A DNA stretch of 64,000 nt from Stagonosporopsis chrysanthemi (Eukaryota > Ascomycota > Dothideomycetes > Pleosporales > Didymellaceae), in assembly GCA_022560025.1 (NCBI GenBank), contig JAFISE010000009.1, positions 248,001 to 312,000 on the forward strand. The letters are read 5' to 3'. Position 1 is the stretch's first letter. Each line of letters starts with the position of its first letter. Positions 21,738 to 32,667 of the stretch are shown one piece after another. The translations under genes were made by a program, and so were the position numbers. The notes under the pieces are model-generated. The model saw only the letters and a list, made by a program, of their open reading frames with translations, was not told where the DNA came from and did not search any database.

Positions 21738-24700
21738 CTAACCAGAGAACCTAAAGCGCGAAGCCTCCAGCCGACCCAGGCCCTCTCTCGGGGCCACATT
21801 GCGACGGCGGTAGCTGGTGGTGAAATCTTGAAGGATTGTCCTTATCATTCTGACGTCGCCGGTTTGAATGCGTTGTCGAATATTGTTCAAGAAGCGCTCG
21901 CTTTCTTGGGGCGTAATGCTACCCTGAGGCAGCATAGCAACAGTGTTAGCAACCCATGAAGCAACCTGCTCAGGGTTGAGCTCGAAGAGGTCGAGAAGCA
22001 CACCCGAAGAGTCGGCGAAGCAGCCTTCGGGGAAGCTGTACATCATGCCGGTCATGATGCGCTGGACAAGGAGCTCCCCAGCAGTCAAGACCAGCTGCTT
22101 AACCCGATCTTGCAATTGCTTGGGTACTTCGTGTCGTGTATGATCGAAGCTGGAAGAAGGTGAGGCATTACGACCGTAGCCAAGTAAATCGCGAAGGAAA
22201 TGAAGCGTCGCAATGATAGGTTCCTCTTTGAGCAGAGCAAGCGCGTTGCAAGCGGCGAGAAGGATAGTCTCCATGAGAGGTGACACAATGGACTCAGATG
22301 GGAAGTAAAGCGCCATGTCAGAGGCGAGTCGGAAGTAGTCTTCAATCACTGGGGTATCGTTAGCAAGATGCGTGTAATGCTGAAGCAAGAAGGAACATAC
22401 GATCGGGAAGCTCATCTGGTCTGACGACGTCACTCAGCATCTTCAAGAAAGTCCTCGCTTGCTGCTCGTAAAACTGGTAGACATCGTTGGCCAGCCCAGT
22501 GTCCACTTGCTCTACGCCCTGCGAGAATTCCCGTACAATGGCGGCTGTAGCCCAGAGGAAGCAGCCCTGTCTCGATGCATCGAAACCTTGGGTTAGCCTT
22601 GTGGCAAGCTCAGGCAGCAGTGGGCGCATAGCTGTTCGGTACGACAGCACCATGTATCTCCAGCAACGGCACACTCTCTCCAGAATCGGCACGCTTTGAT
22701 TGAAATGCGTGATGAGATCCCCAAGCAAGGGGAAAAGCTCCTGACAATACTTAACGGCTGGGTTTTCCTGTCCAGCTGGTACCTCGGGCTGCACAAATTC
22801 GATGAAGATCGTCACAAGGTTGATCTTATCGGCGAGGAGCTTTTGTGATGGTTCGTCCTTCGCCTGATTTGCGACTGCAGCAAGGTTCTGCATAACGGGG
22901 TCGACGTATAGCTTGAGCGTTGGATAGACTTGGTCGACAGGCACCTTGGCGACTACCGACGCAACACCCTCTGTGATCTCCTCCTGACTGCTTACGGGAA
23001 GTTGATCGAGATGCTTCTGGTAAAACTGCTGTAGGGGAACAATGAAGTTGACAAGTAGGCTGGCACAGTCGTTGCAGAAGAACTTGAAAGAGAGTGCAGC
23101 AGCGCGAATGACGTCCTTCGTGGAGTGTTCGAAAGCAGCCATGATGTAGTCTAGTTGGGGCTGCAGAGTGTCAGGGTGTTGAGCTGTCCATTCTGTGTAA
23201 CGACCAAGAGCCATGACAGCCTGGAATCGAAGTTTGTTGTGATCAGGAATCGAGACGATGAGTGGGATGAGGCGTGGTAGCATGACATCTTCATCCGGAG
23301 GCACCATACGACCCATCGCCCTGACAGCAAACAGTGGCGCCTCAAGCTTCTGCCATTCCGGTACGCTGTTGGGTCCAGCCTGGGAACCGTACGTCTGCAC
23401 CCATTGCTGGATAAGCTGGTACGGCTTCTGCAGACATTCCGTTACACCCATGACTTCGCAACAGTCCTTCAGCACATCACCCATCTGGTGACGGAACTCT
23501 CTGAACTTCTCCTCTTGCTCGCGATCACCCTCGAAGAGATCTTTCTCGTCTCCACCTTCGGGGCGTGGGTACTCCAGGTGGCCGATCATAATGTCGATAA
23601 GCTTCGAGTAAATATCCAAGCTCTGCATGCGAGCTGGTGTGTATTTGTCGATTGTCAAGTACTGCTTCAAATCGTACCAGAACTTGAAAGTGTGAGCGAT
23701 GGCGTCTCGCTCCTTGTCGAGTGCTGCAGTCTCAAGTACAGCTTCAACCAAAGCGCGGAAGTCGTTCGGAAGCCGCGCAATTAACAGAACCCACGACTCT
23801 CCAGCCTCTGCGAATATCCGCGCGATGCCCTTGAACTTCTCCGAGTCGTCCTCTTGTGCGGCTTGTGCAAGCTTGGACCGCAAAGCGATGACTTGAGGGT
23901 AAAGGACTAGGATGGATTGCATGGTCTCATCCACGTCCCTCGTCTCTGCGATAAGAGCACTGAGGCACTCAACAGCAGCCTCGAACGCATCGTCATCTGA
24001 GTTGAGATCGTCGATGATAATGGCTAGGAGGGGTGAGCCCAGTATCGAGTCGAGCGGGATTTCGCGCATCCATGATGTGATGCAGTTCAACAGTTGTGGG
24101 TTTCTGGCAGCAGCCGCTGTTACGGTAAGCACGTGTCCCAGAGCAAGAAACACGCCAACTTACGTGATGATGTAGCGTACGCAACGAGGAGCTTCAGAGC
24201 TTGCTCGGCATTGTCCTCAATCAGCTCGACCGTCCTCATAGTCAGTTCGTGTTCCTGGCCACCAACATTAGACTCTAACTCTGATATCACACGTCGGAAC
24301 CGTAGGAGGGTGCCGTAGGCTGGAGTTGGGTTGTGGATCGACCGGACGTACTGTGAGTGCGATCTTACGTCCATGCGTGACTTCTTCTGGGAGAACACGG
24401 AGGAAATCCAAGACGCAAGGTAGTGTTGCTGGGTCGGTCCCCAGAGCGCTGACGATGTCTGTGAGGACGTCCTTCCACTCTGTCATCTGTATCGCCAGGT
24501 TTGCCAAACAAACGCACAGCGTCAACCTGATAGGCTTAGGGCCAGCATGGAAGACTGTCAGGTTCTTCATGATAGAGGCTCGCAGCTCTGGCAGTTGTTC
24601 GCGGGGTATTTGGTGGAGGTCGTATACGATCTGGCTCTGTCAGGAAGGCGGCACTGTCACAGGCAAGACGAAACGTACCTTGCCCTTCAGGGTGGTAGCA

Positions 24701-24953
24701 GCGAAGAGCTTTGCTGCAGCATCCACCGAGCTCGACTCCAGCATAGCCAACGTCGTTGTCCATGCCTCTTGCTACGCCCCATTCCGTCAGCCCTGTCTGC
24801 CACTATCCTGGGCTATACCCAACGTACCGACTTCTGAAACTTCTCCAAGAACTCGTGTGCCTGCTCTTTCTGTGTGCGGTTTGACCCCGACTGCATGAGG
24901 TTATGCGCAGCCAAGACAGGCTCATAAACCTGCTGGGCACCGTTGGTGGCCAT
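21738..24953 (-). CDS. MTR10: Importin-beta family nuclear transport receptor Mtr10/transportin-SR
   Basis: Karyopherin that imports SR-type mRNA-binding proteins and takes part in tRNA traffic. Six exons (24828-24953, 24679-24771, 24352-24636, 24164-24278, 22401-24116, 21738-22348) encode 981 residues, against about 972 in yeast Mtr10. The N-terminus MATNGAQQVYEPV leads into an importin N-terminal repeat with the helix HEFLEKFQKSQEAW. Further family signatures are TLKGKSQIVYDL, LPREQLPELR-like and the long run of HEAT helices. The last exon ends in SFR-like basic residues. The acceptor of exon 4 was placed two bases downstream of an alternative AG, because the earlier one gives an immediate stop. 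It diverges from the SmE gene, 393 nt away. Confidence 0.92.
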
Positions 24954-25346
24954 GGCGGGCGGCGGTGCGTGGGGGGTGGTGGGGGAAAGGAAGTATAAGG
25001 AGCGTGGTGGGGAGACGGCGGCGGGGTATTATTCTTGCTGCTTCATGAACCGAGGAGATCTGGCGGTCCAGGTGAAAGCAAAGGTCGGTGAGTCAAGCGG
25101 CCGGTGTTGCGGACTTTGTTTTTGTGTTTGCTCGGGGTATGATGAGAAGTTGCATAAAGTGACCGACTGACGATCCCGCGCCCGCGCCCGCCCGCCAAGA
25201 CCCGCCTTGTTGCTTCCCAAATTGTTCGCGGAACTCGCAGCTGCACCTCCGACGACCCACCACTGCGCTCACACACCTCGACTCTGCACATCGCGCTCTT
25301 ATATCATCTTTGGGATTGCCCACGCACGCAGAACCAGTCCCTAAGC
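24954..25346. promoter_or_regulatory. Divergent promoter of Mtr10 and SmE
   Basis: About 390 nt separate two start codons pointing apart. Both genes act in nuclear RNA metabolism, so a shared promoter would make sense, but no specific site was identified. Confidence 0.5.
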
Positions 25347-25793
25347 ATGAATCGTGGTGGTAAGACTGCCGGGTGAAAACATTCAACACCACAGAGCTAA
25401 CTCAGCATAGGTCGTGGTGGAGGCAAAGGTACGATCCAACGACGAAGCGCGATCTCGCGAAACAGCCCCCGCTGACAGAATCGCAGTCCTCCTCCCTCCA
25501 ATCAACTTCATCTTCAAGCTTCTCCAATCGCGCGCACTGGTTTCGGTGTGGTTGTACGAGAACCTCGGTCTGCGCATCGAGGGAAGGCTCAGGGTACAAG
25601 CCCGTGGTCGATTACAAGTTGCGCGTTGAATACTGATAACCTATAGGGCTTCGACGAGTTCATGAACCTCGTCATCGACGACGCCGTCGAGGTTAGCATC
25701 GAGAAGAAGGATGGCACGGCAGAGGAGAGGCGCAAGGTCGGCCAGATCCTACTCAAGGGCGATAACATTTCGCTTATCCAGCAAATACAATGA
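25347..25793 (+). CDS. SME1: Small nuclear ribonucleoprotein SmE
   Basis: Component of the heptameric Sm ring on U1, U2, U4 and U5 snRNAs. The 94-residue protein is spread over four coding exons: 25347-25359 (13 nt), 25411-25428 (18 nt), 25487-25593 and 25647-25793. The first two encode only the Gly/Arg-rich start MNRGGRGGGK. The Sm1 motif spans VLLPPINFIFKLL through LRIEGRLRGFDEFMNLVIDDA, and the Sm2 motif is GQILLKGDNISLI. The reading frame is exact across all three introns, and the length matches SmE in other eukaryotes. The tiny exons were found because the Gly-rich start and the GT/AG phases only fit this way; they are too small for a simple ORF scan. Confidence 0.93.
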
Positions 25794-25936
25794 TCACGAG
25801 ATCTTTTAAGTAGCCTCGAGCTCTCTCAACTCGTGCTTCCGACTGTACACGAAGAATGTCAGGCGTGACACATACAGGGGAGCTACGTGCTAGCTGGAAA
25901 ACATGTTAGATTGGAACAGCTCGCGTTGCTTTCACA

Positions 25937-26728
25937 TCAAGCGCGACGGAGCTCGCCGTCACCGGTGATCAAGGCGTCGAGGCGAAAGTCGGTCTGGTCC
26001 ATAGGGACGGATTCATTTGGCGGAAGCAGCTGCTCGGTCAGAGATAGACCAACTTTGACGTGGTTAGTTAGCCCATCAGCCATGTCCGAATACCAGTAGT
26101 TCTTACCACGAAAAGGCATGCGCGACACTTGGTGACAGCGATTCAAGAAAAAATCATAGAAGCCCTTGCCGTGTCCAAGCCGCCCAAAACTTATATCGAA
26201 TGCCATGCCAGGCATGACAATGAGATCAAGCCCATCAGAAGTTTGCTCAGTCTTTCCGTCAGTAGTGCCAGTGGTGCCAAAGCAGTTTGCACGTGATGAA
26301 ATGGAGTCCTTGCTGGGCGTGGGAATGCCCCATTTATCTGCCTCAAGCGACTCAAAGTCTTTCATGGACGACAATTCAACCATGTCCATAACCGACTTTG
26401 GCTGACCATCAACGGGCTCGCCTAGGCTGTAGGTGTAAGGAATGAACACCTTCTTGCCCTGGTCGAGAGCGTCACGCACGATGCTGGATGTGTTGATCTC
26501 ACCAGTGGGCATGGACAGATACACACTTATCCGTCGAGCTGCCTTGTATTCTGGCGTGGCCAGCAGAGCTTTAGTGGCATGGGTAGCTGGTTTCGTCAAT
26601 ATTGTGCATCAACGGGTCTTTGGTTGACGATTCATACTCTGTGTTGCAGCTGAAGCATCAGAGACATCTTTCAAGATGGCCTTGATCTTCTTTCTTAGGT
26701 CCTTCTTGAGTGCAACAACGGCCGCCAT
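25937..26728 (-). CDS. FAU1: 5-formyltetrahydrofolate cyclo-ligase (MTHFS)
   Basis: Converts 5-formyl-THF and ATP to 5,10-methenyl-THF, returning folinate to the one-carbon pool. Exons 26638-26728 and 25937-26586 (51-nt intron) encode 246 residues. The basic N-terminus ALKKDLRKKIKAIL binds ATP in this family. The substrate loop RISVYLSMPTGEI follows at about 48-60. The ATP/Mg signature reads PGMAFDISFGRLGHGKGFYD, and the C-terminal block is DALITGDGELR. An insert of about 25 residues after WGIPTP is common in fungal members. The gene lies 143 nt from the convergent SmE stop and diverges from Rot1. Confidence 0.93.
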
Positions 26729-27118
26729 GGTGAGCTTCTGCCAACGTCAATGCTCTGCAATTGGTAACGGCTTTTATGTCTGCCCGTGGGCGCAGTGACG
26801 TGGTGTGAGATGCCTCAAAACGTACATTTTTTCCTGAACGAAAAGGAGAGGAGCTGCTGCGTATCGATAAGCACAGAATGACCTTGCGCTCGCAGCTCAA
26901 ATGCGGGCGATGGTGGTGCTGGGGCGCATAGATCTGCCACTAGCTTACCCCGGTCGGACAACCCCTGCCATTCGCCGCCTCCTTTGACTGCCCAAGATGC
27001 AGGAACGCAACCGCCAACCTCAACATTCACCACACCACCGACGCCCACACCTCCTTTTCCTCGCTGTACTTGGCCCAACTACCAACACTCGCTTGAAACC
27101 ACATATAAAGGACAAAAC
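26729..27118. promoter_or_regulatory. Divergent promoter of cyclo-ligase and Rot1
   Basis: The 390 nt between two outward-facing start codons carry both promoters. A TATAAAG string lies about 15 nt before the Rot1 ATG, too close to be a usual TATA box. Nothing else is recognisable. Confidence 0.45.
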
Positions 27119-28021
27119 ATGGTGTCCTTCACATCGATGCTGCTGCTCACCGGAGCGGTGATGCACGCGCAGGCGCAAGACTTCTCCGACCTGGTCGGCA
27201 CATGGAGCAGCAAGTCGAATTCGACTTTCACCGGCGACGTATGTCATGCGCAAGGCATCGCATATTCTAGACATGGCTAACGGCAGCACCAGGGCTTTTA
27301 CGACCCCGTCAACGACCATTTCACCGAGCCCAAACACACCGGAATCAGCTATTCCTTCACCGCTGACGGTTTTTTCGAGGAATCCTACTACCGCGCTATC
27401 GCAAATCGTATGTCTCACGTCTATCTGCGCCGAAGCGCACTCGACTCCACTTGGTTTCAGATACAGCAACGAGGACCACGCAGCTAACTTCCCATAGCCA
27501 CAAATCCCAAGTGTCCGAAAGGCATAATCCAATGGCAACACGGCAAATTCGAGAAACTTGCCGATGGCTCCCTGGAACTGCACCCCATCAAGGTCGATGG
27601 CAGACAGATGTACTCAGACCCATGCACATACAAGCACTCAATCTACACGCGTTACAACGCGACCGAGACATTCCAGGTAGGTTCTCCTCTCGTCTCGCCC
27701 GTACCGCCATGTAGACTGATATCCACAAAGCGCTACGAAGCCCGTATAGACGACTACTACAATATCAAGCGCCTCAACCTCTACAAGCACGATGGCTCTC
27801 CTCTGATGCCGCTGTACATCGCATACACCACCCCGAAGATGCTGCCCACAACCACTCTCAACCCACTTGTTACTGCAACTGCGACCGCCAAAGCGAAGCG
27901 CGGGTTGCCCCTCCCCGACCACGAAGTGCTGTTCAGGAAGAGCGGGAATATGGCAGACAACGTCTTCTGGGCTGGCCTCCTGGCGACGGGCGCAGGAGGT
28001 CTGCTGTGGTGGTTCTTCTGA
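27119..28021 (+). CDS. ROT1: ER chaperone Rot1 (cell wall assembly)
   Basis: Essential ER membrane protein that helps fold glycoproteins and supports beta-1,6-glucan synthesis. Exons 27119-27238, 27293-27407, 27498-27676 and 27731-28021 give 234 residues. A signal peptide (residues 1-20) precedes DLVGTWSSKS. Family blocks then follow in order: GFYDPVNDHF, GISYSFTADGFFEESYYRAI, IIQWQHGKFE, VDGRQ with SDPC, TRYNATETF, and LNLYKHDGSPL ... PPKMLP-like (TTPKMLPT). The last 20 residues are hydrophobic and end WWFF, the expected C-terminal anchor. The luminal part has few glycosylation sequons. The length is slightly under yeast Rot1 (256). Confidence 0.93.
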
Positions 28022-28783
28022 GCAAAACGGAACGATGATTGATTGAGGACATGGTCACGAAATGGCGTTTACGGAGTTGGGAACATTCGATTCACTTGGT
28101 TCAAGATGCAGAGCTTCTGGGAAGACTTGCACGGGAATTGACTTGGATAATACGTTTTACATGGCTACTTTTTCACTATTTTGCATATACAGCACATCTC
28201 TTGACAGCGCAGCGCAGCGACAAAGCTGGAAATTCTATATCTACCTCCTTGCACTGGTTTTAGGAGTGGGGTATGTTGTAGTGCCGTGTCATGTCGTGTC
28301 TATGACTTTTGCCTTTGCTTTCGCTTTTGCTTTCGCTTTTGCTTTAGCTTCTGCGACGCTTGATTGACCTTGATCGAAACGAGGAAACAGTGGATTTTAT
28401 GTGTGCGTGAGTTGTATAGGTGTGCGAGATGTGTTTGGTGCGGAGCAGGTCGGCGCTGCTTGGAGTTTGCGCGGTGTTGCGATCAAGATGTCCGAGATCT
28501 GGGTGTTTGTGTGTTGAGAGTGTGCATGTGTGGCACCTCGGTGTCGTTGCAGACTCGATGTTTCCCGGGCAGACGAGGGTGTGCGCCGCGTTGCTTGGTT
28601 ATGGTGGAAGTCGGTTGAGGTTGGTACTGTAGGGAGCTTCCCTTGCATCGACTGGTACCCATGGGTGATGTTTCATCCGAAAGGTCCTCTTTGGCTCGCC
28701 GTTCTTCTGAGTGCCGCATTGCCGCAGTCGCCTCCGTTCTCCTCTCTTTCATGCACCCTTCATGCCTGCACTGTTTTCGTCCC
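28022..28783. other. Convergent 3' region between Rot1 and a Zn2Cys6 regulator
   Basis: About 760 nt between two stop codons. It contains a hexanucleotide microsatellite (entered separately) and otherwise only short frames on both strands. It presumably holds two 3' untranslated regions. Confidence 0.5.
28307..28353 (+). repeat. Hexanucleotide microsatellite (TTTGCY/TTYGCT)n
   Basis: About eight imperfect copies of a TTTGCT/TTCGCT unit lie downstream of the Rot1 stop. They are noncoding, outside any predicted exon, and probably variable in copy number. Confidence 0.8.
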
Positions 28784-31700
28784 TCACTGCAACCCGACCC
28801 TCTCCATCCCAGTTCGTAGGTCCTCCTCCGTACCAAACACATTCTTTGCCCACGTTACCATCCTTGGCTTGATCAAATACCTCCTCTCATCCAACGCATC
28901 CTGAACTACCTCCTCCATCCTGGCGCCCTGCGCAACCGCATTATCCCCCTCCTTATGTCTCCACGTCGACGGACTCGCCCCTTCCTCCTCCAACACCAAC
29001 GGCCCGTCCTCACCCGCGCGCCTCGTCCTGCGCTTGTATGGCGGTCCACGGCCCATGTCCGCAGCCCTCTCCCATGACGTTTCGACGCCGCGCGCAATAA
29101 CGCCCGCAGACGCCCACCCAGTCCGTCTATCGATTTCGAGCAGCCGCGTGATGGTCCACTCGCGCTGCGCAGGGTCCTGGTACTGCACGCCGGCGAAGAA
29201 CATGCTCATTGTTGATTCCTGCAGCACAGAGCCCAGAAAGGGTGACAGGTCGGCGCTCATTGGGAGCTGCATGCCGGCTGTTATGCGCCCAATTAGAGTT
29301 GCGTAGGGGCCCGTTGCTTGTGCGCAGACGCCCGCAGCCATCATCATTGCGGGTGGCATTGCCGGGTGGGAGCGCAGCAGAATGATTTTTGCGAGATGCA
29401 GGAGTGTCCACAGGACGCTGATATCGTAGCTTCGGTGGACGAGGGCGGGTCCGAACGGGGTCATGGTGCTTGTTGCGCCAGGTGGGATGACTTGGAGCTC
29501 TGGCGGCAGTGGTGCGAAGGATTCGGTGCTGGAGAGGACTTGAGCAATAGTCGCATGAGCGTCGTTAATGTGGTCCCATTCCTGGATCGCGCTGTCATAG
29601 GCAGAAGGTAGATCTGCGTATTCTGGTAAGGGCACGTGAGGGGTCGGGGGTGAGCGTTCATAGTCGGGGTTTGCGTAGTTGCTAGTTATGGGTGCATGTG
29701 GTCGAGCGGGAGCCATGCCGAAGAAATTCGGCATCGCTGGTGCTGTACCGCTTGGAGGGCTGTGTCTCGGGGTCGGTGGGCTGCCCACAGGTGGGCCGAA
29801 TCCGGATGGCGGTGGACCATTCCATCCTGGAGGTGGACCACCTGGAGGCATGCCTCGCAAATGGGAGGGAGGCCCCGCACCAGGTGTTGGCGGCTGGCCT
29901 CTACCCATACCTGCTGGAGGACCACCAGGCATCCCAGGCCTGGGTCTCCATTGCCCACCATCAGCTTTGACCTGTCTCAGCTTTCGATCTCTATCTCGGC
30001 ACGTGAAGTCTGCGATGCGGCCAATAAGTAAGACGATGTGATCGTGGGTACCATACAGGGCGTCTGCACGGCCAAGGGGCGCTCGAGGTGGACAATCGGA
30101 CCATTTTCGATACGGCGTGCTGCGAAAGTTAGATTTGAAGTGGTTGCGGTTTTCTGAAACTCACATAAGAGCATTGCCGCTTACACAGCTCTGCCACATA
30201 TCATGGCGGCAATACCACCAATACAGGTCTTGAAAAGTTTCGTAACTTCTCAGATCGAACTCACTAGATAGTCGTGCCTTGGAATATTGCCTGGCTCCGT
30301 TGTCCTCGACAACCATACCAAAGTCGTCGTAGCTGACTTGTTTGCCAACGATCGTACTTACGAGGTTCTCATTGGGTTTGAGGTTCTGCTCTCGCAAGTC
30401 TTCATCGAGCCAGTGCTGTTCATTGACGATTCCGGGATTCTGGTAACTGAAATGTCTTTCACGAGCCGTCTGCGCCTCTCTCAAACGTCGAGCCTCGCGG
30501 GTCAACGAGCGGAAGTCTAGCTCAGTAAGCAGTTGTGCCGCGCCAACAAGGTGCGTTGACCATTTTGTGTGCTCGGCAGTCCAGACTTCATAGAAAGCGA
30601 GAAGCAGCGCTGTTGCAAGGGTGGGTATTGACAGGCGTCTCATTGGATTGTTGAGCGACCTGCCCAGGCGCTTCAAAGAGTACGCGTAGTGTTTGTACGA
30701 AGGCGTTATGGATGCGCCCTGTAGTCTTGCAATATGTAAACTTGACAGGGCGAGCATGGCATGCAATAAGCTTTGGTTGCTAAGTGCCTTGAGTGGTAAC
30801 AGGTACGTCCACAACCCTTGTTGCGCAGGCGGCGTGGAACCCTCAAAGATCAGAGAGGAGTTCCTGGGATTTCGTTCAAAGATGGATATACTGACGGCAG
30901 TCTATTTTATGCTTAGCAAGGTCTTTATGTCAAGATAATTGAGTGCGCACTCAAGATATGGCGGCTGGCACTGTTCCGTGCTGAAGGGGATGACTGGGGA
31001 ACCACGTACCACATGAATGAAATGAGCAAAGACTCTGGCTGTCTTTGGGTTTCGCAGCGGGCTTGCTGCATACTCCGGCTTGTATTGCGTTAAGAGACCG
31101 TCATACAAGAAAGCATCATAACGTCTGACACCGATCTCACTCGAGTTCTCGAAATGGATACGACGGATGAGCTCAAACTCCTTATTTGCAACCATCATGT
31201 TTTCGCCGTCTTCGCGGTCGACCATTTCGTCATCAGACTGTACGTCCCAGTAGTCGTTGTCTTCGTATTCGACCGCAGCCTCATCTAGGACTTGTGAAGG
31301 ACTGACGTGATCTTCGCCGGCGAATCCGCTAAGAAGCAGCCGTGGTTGCTCGACATGCGATTGATGTTCGGGTTGAGGCTCGGATGACTGGTATTGTTCT
31401 GAAGGTGATGTCATGGTTAGCTAGTCATGTACAAGATGCATAAACCCTTCGAGGGTTTGCCGTTGGTACGCACTAGGCGCCCAGTGACAGACACGGTGTG
31501 ATGACTTTATGAGGAAGCATTGAATATATAATGATGGTCATTGGGGTATATGAAGGTATGTAACTAAACATGAGACATACCGAGAACTGGTTGCGGTAAG
31601 TATTTTACATCCGACATCATATCATGCGAGGGTATCTGGACAGGTGAATAACTAGAATGTGTGAAGTCTGCGTGTGAAACCGATGGGAAAGTATAGCCAG

Positions 31701-32667
31701 CCTGACTCACTCCAACAGGACTAAGCTGGGAATGATGGCCAGCGACCTGAGGATGGCTGTTATATCGGTTGAAAGCAGGGCGTTGTGCGGCGAATTGGGG
31801 AAAGGTATCATCTCGTGGCGACGTGTTTGAGTGTTGTATGTTTGGACCGTAGTCCTCACTTTGAGTTGGCGATGGATACTGTTGTTGGTAGAGCGCCTGG
31901 CCGGGCAACGCTTGCGACGTAGCAAGCTTAGCAAGCTTGGTGTCAACAAATCCATCGTACGGCACCGGTGTTTGGTGGTACAGACCCTGGTTGGGTATAT
32001 ACCGTTGAGGATCAGGGAATGCCACATGCTGACCATGGCTATATGAAGTCGGGAAAGTGGCGTGGATGGGTGATTGTTGTGGGAAGTACGACGCGGTGGG
32101 TGTAGAGTTCTGGACGAGGTGACGGGGTGACTGGAGCGGCTGCTGATGATGTGGTGATGGAAGTAGTTGTTGGAAGTTCTGCTCTGGGGAGTAGCTGTTC
32201 GGTCCCACTACCAGCCCTTGAGGGCCTGTGGATAGGCCCATTGTGCTGCCGGTGTCAACACTGCCGAGATCGAAACTGCCTGACGGCCGAGGCTGAAGCG
32301 GGGCAGGAGCGTGTTCCTGTTGCTGGCTGGACGAGTGAGATGATCGAAATTGCGGGTTTCGCGTGCCGGGAAGCATCGATGTGTGATATTGAATGGTACT
32401 GACCACGCCTGGGTGGTTGGGCCAGTCGCCGATGGGGGGTTTGAAGACTACACGTTGATTGTAGCCCTCGCATTGACGCTTGGATTTGATACAATTGGCA
32501 CAAGTCGGGCGCTCTTCGCCACACTTGATACGGCGTTTGCGGCAAGTCAAGCAACCAGTTTTGGTCCTCTTGCGCATCTTAGTAGTGGCTGTCGAGCCTG
32601 AGCCGTTGCCTGTCGGTGAAACATCACCAGCACCGCCCGGTGGTGACTTAGACCGGGCGTTCGCCAT
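28784..32667 (-). CDS. Large Zn(II)2Cys6 transcription factor
   Basis: Fungal-specific DNA-binding regulator of unknown target. Exons 31581-32667, 31010-31398, 30165-30901 and 28784-30119 (introns 182, 108 and 45 nt) encode 1182 residues. The binuclear zinc cluster is at residues 39-66 with spacing CX2CX6CX6CX2CX6C (CLTCRKRRIKC ... CANCIKSKRQC), preceded by a basic RKRTKTG arm. Residues 80-360 are Gln/Pro/Ser-rich. From about 440 a fungal regulatory (Fungal_trans_2-like) domain begins, with FERNPRN, ALSNQSLLHAMLALSSLHIA and a VWTAEHTKWSTHLVGA block. A Pro/Gly-rich linker lies between it and the C-terminal helices that end near GMERVGLQ. Without the introns this would look like four separate genes; phases and family order support one. 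The second acceptor (TAG before ACTGCC) is the least certain. Confidence 0.85.

Noticed and set aside
28784..32667. Four separate genes for the four long minus-strand frames
   Set aside because: Splice sites join them in phase, and the order zinc cluster, linker, regulatory domain, C-terminal helices is that of one regulator.
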